Assembly (NCBI GenBank): GCA_020048935.1
Contig: JAIFLS010000037.1
Location: 1-10,711 of the forward strand
Reading direction: 5' to 3'
DNA: 10,711 nucleotides
Source: a bacterium
Lineage (GTDB): Bacteria; Verrucomicrobiota; Kiritimatiellia; UBA8416
The notes under the pieces are model-generated. The model was not told where the DNA came from. It did not search any database and saw nothing but the letters and a program-made list of their open reading frames with translations. Positions 1-5,208 of the stretch are shown one piece after another (position 1 is the first letter of the stretch; each line of letters begins with the position of its first letter). A program made the translations under genes and the position numbers.

Positions 1-2
1 AA

Positions 3-404
3 TCGGTACTGGCAGCAGGCTTGCAGGCCGTGCAAAACGTGGTTGCCTCGCGAAGCACCCTGCCGGTCCTTTCGAATGTCCTGATCACGGCCGGGAACGA
101 TGAAATCACCTTGTCCACCACCGATCTGGATGTCAGTGTGCGCTGCAGGATCGAGGGACGTATCGAGGCGGAAGGGGCCACGACCGTACCTGTCCGGCGT
201 TTGTCCGGAATCGTGCGTGAACTTCCCGAGAGTACGCTGGAGATCGAGAGTGACGAGAAGGAGCAGATGTCGATCACCAGCGGCTCCTCGTTCTTCAAGA
301 TTGTCGGTCTGCCGGCGGATGATTTCCCTGCGATGCCTTTGGCGGATGACGGCGATTTTTCCTATCTGATTGATCAAGGCGTATTCCGCGAGATCGACCG
401 ATGA
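3..404 (+). CDS. dnaN: DNA polymerase III beta clamp, N-terminal fragment (5' end outside window)
   Basis: This is the first domain of the DNA sliding clamp that tethers the replicative polymerase to DNA. The frame is open to the left edge and reads S-V-L-A-A-G-L-Q-A-V-Q-N-V-V-A-S-R-S-T-L, the typical first helix of DnaN, so only about 7-10 N-terminal residues lie outside. It continues through the conserved L-P-V-L-S-N-V-L-I strand and the G-L-P-A-D-D-F-P-A-M-P motif that closes domain I. The frame then ends at TGA 402-404, while the rest of the clamp (domains II and III) continues in the next frame from about 370. An intact clamp is about 370 residues, so this is one piece of a broken gene. 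The last clearly family-like block is D-Q-G-V-F-R-E at 372-392. A real mutation, a sequence error or, less likely, recoding could explain the break. Confidence 0.85.
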   Translation, partial: SVLAAGLQAVQNVVASRSTLPVLSNVLITAGNDEITLSTTDLDVSVRCRIEGRIEAEGATTVPVRRLSGIVRELPESTLEIESDEKEQMSITSGSSFFKIVGLPADDFPAMPLADDGDFSYLIDQGVFREIDR

Positions 405-1053
405 AACCCGCTATGTTTTGAACGGCGTGATGTTAAGCTTCAAGGAGGCTAAGCTGACGGCGGTGGCGACGGATGGAAGGCGCCTGGCGCTGGCTGAGAA
501 CGAGGTTGATTTCCCGGCTGAGTCCGAGGCGGACATGATCCTGCCATCCAAGGCGGTAAGCGAGCTGTTGCACATCCTCAAGGACACGGGCAATCTGCGC
601 ATCTATCCCAAGGGCAACCAGGTGGTATTCGCCTTTGAAGGCACGGTGCTGGCGACGAAGCTCATCGACGGAACCTACCCGAATTTCAGGCAGGTCATTC
701 CGGCGCAGTGCGAGGAGCGGGTGACGCTAGAACGCGAGGCCCTGCTGACGGCTTTGCGCCGTGCCTCGCTGATCATCGCGGACAAGACAAGCGCCACGCG
801 TCTGACCTTTGACAACAACAGCCTGGTTATCCTGACCACCACCCCGGATGTAGGGGAGTCGCGCGAGACGATACCGATCAAGTACAGTGGCAAGGCAATC
901 ACCGTGGCTTTTAATCCGGACTACATGATGGACCCGCTCAAGAACCTGTCCAATGACGAGGTTTCCATCGAGTTGACCGACAATCTCAGCCCGGCCGTCA
1001 TGAAATGCGATATTCCATTTCTTTACGTGCTGATGCCGATGAGGGTTGACTGA
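370..1053 (+). CDS. dnaN: DNA polymerase III beta clamp, domains II and III fragment
   Basis: This is the second piece of the sliding clamp, in the +1 frame relative to the upstream piece and overlapping it by 35 bases. Recognisable blocks are S-T-D-E-T-R-Y-V-L-N-G (start of domain II), V-A-T-D-G-R-R-L-A-L, the I-D-G-T-Y-P-N-F-R linker to domain III, and the C-terminal L-M-P-M-R-V, which in the family lies at the clamp's protein-binding pocket. The A-Q-C-E-E-R-V and M-M-D-P-L-K-N-L stretches resemble PVC-group clamps as I remember them. The only start codon before the conserved block is TTG at 370, and no Shine-Dalgarno sequence precedes it, so this piece is unlikely to be translated on its own. 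The stop TGA at 1051-1053 overlaps the -35 box of the tRNA promoter that follows. I infer one interrupted gene rather than two designed genes. Confidence 0.9.
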   Translation: MIKAYSARSTDETRYVLNGVMLSFKEAKLTAVATDGRRLALAENEVDFPAESEADMILPSKAVSELLHILKDTGNLRIYPKGNQVVFAFEGTVLATKLIDGTYPNFRQVIPAQCEERVTLEREALLTALRRASLIIADKTSATRLTFDNNSLVILTTTPDVGESRETIPIKYSGKAITVAFNPDYMMDPLKNLSNDEVSIELTDNLSPAVMKCDIPFLYVLMPMRVD

Positions 1054-1074
1054 TCAGCGGGAATCGTATATAAG
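1046..1074 (+). promoter_or_regulatory. Sigma70-type promoter for tRNA-Gln
   Basis: TTGACT (1046-1051, 5 of 6 to the -35 consensus) and TATAAG (1069-1074, 5 of 6 to the -10 consensus) are separated by exactly 17 bases. A start near 1081 would leave a leader of about 10 bases before the mature tRNA at 1091. The -35 box overlaps the dnaN stop codon, so the promoter begins inside the end of the upstream gene. This is a prediction from sequence only. Confidence 0.65.
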
Positions 1075-1090
1075 CGGAACCTCGATTCGA

Positions 1091-1164
1091 TGCCCGATAG
1101 TGTAATGGTAGCACAACAGACTCTGAATCTGTTTGTCATGGTTCGAGTCCATGTCGGGCAACCA
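1091..1164 (+). tRNA. tRNA-Gln (anticodon CUG), CCA encoded
   Basis: A full cloverleaf can be drawn. The acceptor stem TGCCCGA (1091-1097) pairs with TCGGGCA (1154-1160). The D arm is GTG/CAC around TAATGGTAG. The anticodon stem ACAGA/TCTGT carries the loop CTCTGAA, with anticodon CTG at 1123-1125. The T arm is CATGG-TTCGAGT-CCATG (1137-1153). The discriminator A at 1161 is followed by an encoded CCA at 1162-1164. The weak U1-A72 pair and the CUG anticodon fit glutamine and reading of CAG codons. It lies between dnaN and asd and has its own predicted promoter. Confidence 0.96.
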
Positions 1165-1209
1165 AATCCCCGCGAGTATGGCAAAACAACTGTTCGCTTA
1201 CAACGCAGA

Positions 1210-1237
1210 AGCCGCTCTCGCGGCGCGAGCGGGCTAC
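1210..1237. repeat. Palindromic intergenic repeat, copy A
   Basis: This GC-rich imperfect hairpin sits between the tRNA and asd. Bases 1210-1217 (AGCCGCTC) pair with 1227-1235 (GAGCGGGCT), leaving one bulged G and a 9-base loop. Bases 1217-1237 are the exact reverse complement, over 21 bases, of 5170-5190 in the palindrome cluster downstream of the disulfide reductase gene. A shared intergenic palindrome suggests a REP-like dispersed repeat. No T-run follows, so it is not a standard intrinsic terminator. Confidence 0.6.
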
Positions 1238-1265
1238 AGCGATCGACGAAGAGATTGGACCAAGG

Positions 1266-2270
1266 GTGAGTAAGAAATATAAAGTCGGTATTGTCGGTAT
1301 TGGTGCGGTCGGCACGGAAATGGTCAAGGTCCTGCGGCAGCGCAAGTTCCCCTGTGACGAGATCCGCATCATGGCGCGCACAGCCCGTGAGGAGGAAATA
1401 GCCGGGGAAGTGTTCAGCGTCGTGGAAACCACACCCGAGGCGTTTGACGGGCTTGATTTCGCCTTTTTCGCCGGCACGGAGGGTTCGAAAGGAGCCTCGC
1501 AGCAATTCGGCTGGCAGGCGGTTGAGCGTGGCGTTATCGTGATTGACAACGGCGATGATTTCCGCATGGATCCGCGGGTACCGCTGGTCGTGCCCGAAAT
1601 CAATCCGGAAGCGCTGAAGAATCACCAGGGTTTCATCTCGAATCCGAACTGCAGCACGATCATTGCCTTGATGGCCGTTGGCCCGCTGCATCGTGCCGCC
1701 GGTTTGCGCCGCATGGTTGCGGCCACGTACCAGGCCGTTTCCGGAACAGGCCGCAATGCCATTCTCGAACTGGAGCAGCAGCTTAATGACTATGCGGCCG
1801 GAAAGCCTCTTTCGCATGAAGCCTATCCGCACCAGATCCTGCTGAATGTGCTGCCTCAGATCGGTGGTTTGAAAGCAGATATGCCGGGCTATACCAGCGA
1901 AGAGGCGAAAATGCTGTTTGAGACGCGCAAGATCCTGGGGGACGACCGGATCAAGGTATCCACCACCTGTGTGCGTGTCCCCGTCTTGAACGGGCACTCA
2001 GAGGCCTTGTTCCTCGAATTCGAGCGGCCTCTCTCGGTTGCCGATGCCAGGCGCATCCTTGGCAGTGCCAAAGGGGTCCAGGTCGTCGATGACACGGCGA
2101 AGGCTGTTTATCCGATGCCGGTGACCGTGTCCGGCACCGATGACTGCCTGGTCGGGCGTATCCGTCAGGATAACAGCACGGAGAACGGCCTTTGCCTGTT
2201 TGTGTCCGGCGACAACATCCGCAAGGGAGCCGCGTTGAACGCGGTCCAGATCGCCGAAGCGTTGATCTGA
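1266..2270 (+). CDS. asd: Aspartate-semialdehyde dehydrogenase
   Basis: This enzyme performs the NADPH-dependent reduction of aspartyl phosphate to aspartate semialdehyde, the branch point to lysine, diaminopimelate, threonine and methionine. The 334-residue length is normal. The N-terminal nucleotide-binding motif is V-G-I-V-G-I-G-A-V-G-T-E (residues 7-18). The catalytic Cys is C129 in S-N-P-N-C-S-T-I, Q156 sits in T-Y-Q-A-V-S-G-T-G, and the acid/base His is H244 in R-V-P-V-L-N-G-H-S-E. The only reasonable start is GTG at 1266, because no ATG, GTG or TTG lies close upstream in frame. The Shine-Dalgarno signal is weak: GAAGAG at 1248-1253 is far, and AAGG abuts the start. The gene follows tRNA-Gln and the palindromic repeat. 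Its stop is only 7 bases from the stop of the convergent lipoprotein gene. No clear promoter was found in 1165-1265. Confidence 0.96.
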   Translation: MSKKYKVGIVGIGAVGTEMVKVLRQRKFPCDEIRIMARTAREEEIAGEVFSVVETTPEAFDGLDFAFFAGTEGSKGASQQFGWQAVERGVIVIDNGDDFRMDPRVPLVVPEINPEALKNHQGFISNPNCSTIIALMAVGPLHRAAGLRRMVAATYQAVSGTGRNAILELEQQLNDYAAGKPLSHEAYPHQILLNVLPQIGGLKADMPGYTSEEAKMLFETRKILGDDRIKVSTTCVRVPVLNGHSEALFLEFERPLSVADARRILGSAKGVQVVDDTAKAVYPMPVTVSGTDDCLVGRIRQDNSTENGLCLFVSGDNIRKGAALNAVQIAEALI

Positions 2271-2277
2271 ACCGTTT

Positions 2278-2427
2278 CTACTGGGAGAAGCCCGGAATAT
2301 AGGGGCTGCCTTCCCAACTGGCCGGCGAATTCCACGGAATGTCGGAATCGTGGGGAGTGGCGCAGCCACCGGCCAGTGTGGCTAAGATGGCGATAAGCAT
2401 CATGGCTGTCAATGTTCGTGTCTTCAT
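2278..2427 (-). CDS. Small lipoprotein, 49 residues
   Basis: The predicted product is a tiny exported lipoprotein. A basic start (M-K-T-R) is followed by a hydrophobic stretch (residues 6-18) and the lipobox-like L-A-G-G-C with Cys22 as the probable lipidated residue. The mature part is only 28 residues and is rich in Pro and Trp: D-S-D-I-P-W-N-S-P-A-S-W-E-G-S-P-Y-I-P-G-F-S-Q. I place the start at 2427, since a longer reading to 2580 runs into the upstream gene and GGAG lies just before this ATG (2431-2434). It is 16 bases downstream of the coiled-coil membrane protein gene and almost certainly co-transcribed with it. The -2 position of the lipobox is Gly rather than the usual Ala or Ser, a tolerated variant. 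I recall similar short W-N-x-P-x-x-W-E tails in related bacteria but no assigned function. Confidence 0.75.
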   Translation of the reverse strand: MKTRTLTAMMLIAILATLAGGCATPHDSDIPWNSPASWEGSPYIPGFSQ

Positions 2428-2443
2428 CTTCTCCGTGGCCCAT

Positions 2444-3613
2444 CTACTGCCATAAGACAACATCACCTTCGTTGATGGGGCCTTGCTGCCAATCCGGCAG
2501 GATGTCGCCAATGGCCAGGTTCTTATCACGGTCGACCTGCGAAATCCGAACCTTGGCAATAAAGTTGTCTTTACCACCATCAGGATTCTTACGCTGGATC
2601 AGCAGTTCCACCATGGGTAGGCTTCCGTCAGTCAATGCGCCAAACAAGTCAGTCACGAATGCCGGTTCGACAGCCATGACAACGAACAGGTTCTTCTGAT
2701 CCACGGATACCACACGCCCCTTGATACCCGCGGGGATTTTACCGCGCAGTCGATCAGTCGTGACGCTGCTCCCGATATTTACTCCAGTGCCCGACCCGAC
2801 GTCCGGGCGGTTTTTGAGCTGGTCGCGAAGATCCGCCACGATATTCAACAGCTCAGCCGTTTTTTGCTTGAGACCCTCGTTCTCCTCTTGCAGCGCTTGC
2901 TTTTGCCCTTCCAGATCGGTGATGTTCAGTTTAAGTTCCGCGATCTGGTCATTGGCCTGCTGCAGTTCACGGCGCAGTCCTTCGATCGTGCGGTTGAGCT
3001 GGGCGATTTCATTGTTCAATTGAACGATATGGACCAGCCGTTCGCGCAGCGTCTGCTTCTGCTGGTTGAGTTCCCTGATCGTTTCAACCAGCTCGGTGCG
3101 GATGGTCAATAGCTGCTGGCGGGTTTCGGTAAGGAGGTTCAATTGTGCGTTGGCCCGTTCAATGACGTCGTCGATCACTCCCTGTGTCGTTCCGGGTCCG
3201 TCCGATATCTTCAAGCTGGTTACCGGATGAAGGTCCGGTTTCGAGGTCACCGGATTGATCTTGTAGTAACTCATCAGTTCCCGGCGCTTGGCATCAGTGC
3301 CTATATTCACCGTGGGCTGCTCCTGTGATTCGAGTTCCTGCTTGTAGGAATTCCAGAAGGGGCTGGTGGTGGGGTTTTCAATGATCTCGGCCGCGACGCC
3401 CGAGACATCGCGGGCGGGGTAGGTGGCGGGCGGTTCGGGTGCCTTCGGGGGTTCGGCTTCCAGTGTGCGCGCAAGCGTAATTAGGCCTTCCTCCAGTTTG
3501 TGCGTGCGGCCTTTCAGGATCTCTCGCTTGGCAAAAAGCATGATCCCGAGCGTCAGCGCAGCGATGGACAGGATCAGGATCAGGACTACAAGAACTCTCA
3601 AGAATTTCGCCAT
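2444..3613 (-). CDS. Membrane-anchored coiled-coil protein with C-terminal beta domain, unknown function
   Basis: I do not recognise a named family. The 389 residues divide clearly. A single N-terminal membrane segment (about 5-27) is followed by basic residues, then a Pro-rich linker (54-66). Next comes a mixed region to about 145, then a long heptad-type coiled coil (about 146-267) rich in Gln, Glu, Leu and Asn. After a Gly-rich hinge (272-283), the C-terminal domain (about 287-389) is rich in beta-type residues: it starts I-K-G-R-V-V-S-V-D and ends I-N-E-G-D-V-V-L-W. This architecture and the terminal G-D-V-V resemble MreC- or FlgT-like barrel domains; that is inference only. The start ATG (3611-3613) has a strong Shine-Dalgarno GGGAGG at 3618-3623. 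The small lipoprotein gene follows after 16 bases, suggesting the two work together at the cell envelope. Confidence 0.85.
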   Translation of the reverse strand: MAKFLRVLVVLILILSIAALTLGIMLFAKREILKGRTHKLEEGLITLARTLEAEPPKAPEPPATYPARDVSGVAAEIIENPTTSPFWNSYKQELESQEQPTVNIGTDAKRRELMSYYKINPVTSKPDLHPVTSLKISDGPGTTQGVIDDVIERANAQLNLLTETRQQLLTIRTELVETIRELNQQKQTLRERLVHIVQLNNEIAQLNRTIEGLRRELQQANDQIAELKLNITDLEGQKQALQEENEGLKQKTAELLNIVADLRDQLKNRPDVGSGTGVNIGSSVTTDRLRGKIPAGIKGRVVSVDQKNLFVVMAVEPAFVTDLFGALTDGSLPMVELLIQRKNPDGGKDNFIAKVRISQVDRDKNLAIGDILPDWQQGPINEGDVVLWQ

Positions 3614-3652
3614 ATGGCCTCCCGAACGGTCATGTGATTAATGTCGACCCAT

Positions 3653-3669
3653 CACTGGATTATCCAGTG
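3653..3669. promoter_or_regulatory. 17-bp perfect dyad, possible operator
   Basis: CACTGGAT (3653-3660), one central T, then ATCCAGTG (3662-3669) form a perfect inverted repeat with 8-bp arms. It lies 40 bases upstream of the coiled-coil protein start and about 100 bases upstream of the disulfide reductase start. The short spacer is more typical of a dimeric regulator's binding site than of an RNA hairpin. No regulator gene is present nearby to assign to it. Confidence 0.5.
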
Positions 3670-3674
3670 CTCGT

Positions 3675-3710
3675 AAACGTTGACTTAATTTGACTCGTCT
3701 GTCAACGTTT
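3675..3710. promoter_or_regulatory. 10-bp inverted repeat with TTGAC boxes, possible operator/promoter
   Basis: AAACGTTGAC (3675-3684) and GTCAACGTTT (3701-3710) are perfect complements with a 16-base spacer. The spacer carries a further TTGACT at 3690-3695, ten bases after TTGACT at 3680-3685. A possible plus-strand promoter for the disulfide reductase is TTGACT (3690-3695), 17 bases, TGTTAT (3713-3718). On the minus strand, TTGACA (3700-3705) matches the -35 consensus fully but lacks a convincing -10 box. Together these suggest overlapping promoter and operator elements in a divergent region. Confidence 0.45.
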
Positions 3711-3766
3711 TATGTTATTTTCATAAATAGGTTTTCAACACATGGTGACTATGCTATGGGTAGAGC

Positions 3767-5140
3767 ATGAGAACGACAGATGTGATTGTGATCGGCAGCG
3801 GCGGGGGGACGAAGATCGCGGTTCCGGCGGCGGAGCGCGGTTTGAGCGTGGCGTTGATCGAGGAGGATGCGTTCGGTGGCACCTGCCTCAACCGCGGATG
3901 CATACCGTCCAAGATGCTGATCCATCCGGCCGAGGTGGCCGGGCATGCGCGTCATGCCCACCGGCTAGGGCTGGATCTGGAGGGGGCGCTGCGGTTGAGG
4001 TTTTCGGATATCATGCGGCGAATTGCCAGGGAGCTTGGTGACACGTCTGCCGCGGCCCGTGCCCGGCATGAAACGCATCCCGGCGTCACGGTTTACAATG
4101 GGCATGCGGTGTTCGTGTCGGACAAGGTTGTCATGGTGAACGGGGAGTCCCTGACGGCCGATAAGATCTTCATCGCCACCGGAAGCCGGCCCGAGCGGCC
4201 GCCGATCGAGGGGCTTGCCGGCACGCCCTACATAACCAGCCGCGAGGCGCTGCAGCTTCCGGCGGTGCCTCCCCGGATGCTGGTCCTGGGGGCGGGGTAC
4301 ATCGCCGTCGAGCTGGGCGGCGCGTACCGCGCCTACGGTTCCGATGTGCAGTTTTTGGTCCGCAGCCGTTTCCTGCGCGGACTCGACGATGATGTGACGG
4401 CGGAGTTCGAGCGTGGTTTCCTGCCGTATCACAAGGTCCATAAACACTTCCGGTTGGACAAGATCAGCCACGATGGCAGCCAGTTCCTCGTGCATGGCCG
4501 GTATCCCGATGGCAGCGGCGACGTGGTGACGGGCGACACGCTGCTGGTGGCGGCAGGCGTGGTGCCGCAAACCGACCGGCTCGGGCTTGAGAATACCGCG
4601 ATCCGGCGGAATCAAGGAGGGTTTATCCAGGTCGACGATCATCTCCAAACCGCGGTGCCGGGGGTATACGCGCTCGGCGATTGCGTCGGCAACTACCTGT
4701 TCCGGCACACGGTTAATTTCGAGGGCGAGTACCTGATGCGCACCGCTTTCGCGAAGGGTCCCTCACCGGCTTTGGATTACGGTCCCGTGCCGTACGCGGT
4801 CTTTGCCACGCCCCAGATTGCCGGTGTCGGGGCAAGCGAGAGCTCGCTTGAACGCGATGGTGTCGACTACGTTGTCGGGAAAGCGACCTATGCGGACAGC
4901 ACTCCAGGCATGGCCCGGGTTTCGGAGCTTGGCTTCGTCAAAGTGCTGGTCGAACGCTCCAGCCGGCGGTTGCTCGGGGCGCACATTGTCGGGGACGAGG
5001 CCTCGGTCATGATCCATCTGTTCATTGCCATGATGAAAATGGGCGGCACGCTGGACGACCTGCTGGGCATGATCTTCATCCACCCGGCCTTGCCGGAGGT
5101 TGCGCGTGATGCGGTGCGTGATGCCGCCCGTCGGATGTAA
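3767..5140 (+). CDS. FAD-dependent pyridine nucleotide-disulfide reductase (glutathione/mycothione reductase-like)
   Basis: This 457-residue flavoprotein uses a redox-active Cys pair to reduce a disulfide with a nicotinamide cofactor. The FAD-binding motif is G-S-G-G-G (10-14) with E32. The active disulfide is C40/C45 in G-G-T-C-L-N-R-G-C-I-P-S-K. The second dinucleotide motif is G-A-G-Y-I-A-V-E (175-182), and the FAD motif G-V-Y-A-L-G-D is at about 299-305. The C-terminal catalytic pair is H439/E444 in H-P-A-L-P-E. Arg199 and Arg204 (V-R-S-R-F-L-R-G-L-D) follow the second dinucleotide strand as in NADPH-using glutathione and mycothione reductases, so I infer NADPH. The H-P-A-L-P-E end also resembles mycothione reductase. 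No pyruvate or oxoacid dehydrogenase genes are adjacent, which argues against a dedicated lipoamide dehydrogenase role. A TAG at 3761-3763 fixes the start at 3767. Confidence 0.9.
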   Translation: MRTTDVIVIGSGGGTKIAVPAAERGLSVALIEEDAFGGTCLNRGCIPSKMLIHPAEVAGHARHAHRLGLDLEGALRLRFSDIMRRIARELGDTSAAARARHETHPGVTVYNGHAVFVSDKVVMVNGESLTADKIFIATGSRPERPPIEGLAGTPYITSREALQLPAVPPRMLVLGAGYIAVELGGAYRAYGSDVQFLVRSRFLRGLDDDVTAEFERGFLPYHKVHKHFRLDKISHDGSQFLVHGRYPDGSGDVVTGDTLLVAAGVVPQTDRLGLENTAIRRNQGGFIQVDDHLQTAVPGVYALGDCVGNYLFRHTVNFEGEYLMRTAFAKGPSPALDYGPVPYAVFATPQIAGVGASESSLERDGVDYVVGKATYADSTPGMARVSELGFVKVLVERSSRRLLGAHIVGDEASVMIHLFIAMMKMGGTLDDLLGMIFIHPALPEVARDAVRDAARRM

Positions 5141-5197
5141 GCCGCAGTTGCGGCGCAACTGGGCTACAAGTAGCCCGCTCGCGCCGCGAGCGGGGCT
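5141..5197. repeat. Cluster of overlapping palindromes, including repeat copy B
   Basis: Between the convergent ends of the disulfide reductase and the SUMF1-domain gene lie several overlapping inverted repeats. GCCGCA/TGCGGC is at 5141-5154. AGTTGC/GCAACT is at 5146-5160. GGGCTAC/GTAGCCC is at 5161-5176. AGCCC-GCTCGC/GCGAGC-G-GGGCT is at 5172-5197 with one bulged G and a 3-base loop. Bases 5170-5190 are the reverse complement of 1217-1237. The structure may limit read-through from both converging genes, although no T-run is present on either strand. Confidence 0.6.
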
Positions 5198-5208
5198 CAT
5201 CAGGTGCT

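Noticed and set aside
390..405. Programmed +1 frameshift (RF2-like) at CGA-TGA in dnaN
   Set aside because: A slip there would still drop about 8-9 conserved residues of the first helix of domain II, and no clear stimulatory Shine-Dalgarno sits upstream. A deletion or sequence error explains it better.
1023..1997. 324-residue open frame on the minus strand opposite asd and the tRNA
   Set aside because: It runs antisense through the tRNA and the conserved asd coding sequence, has low-complexity His/Arg/Gly-rich composition and no recognisable domain. It is a by-product of GC-rich codon use.
2165..2443. 92-residue minus-strand frame overlapping the small lipoprotein gene
   Set aside because: It lacks a signal peptide and any recognisable motif and overlaps asd. 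The neighbouring frame gives a convincing lipoprotein with a ribosome site.
3751..3768. Inverted repeat ATGCT/AGCAT around the start of the disulfide reductase gene, which could hide the start codon
   Set aside because: The stem is only 5 bp with an 8-base loop, a level expected by chance.
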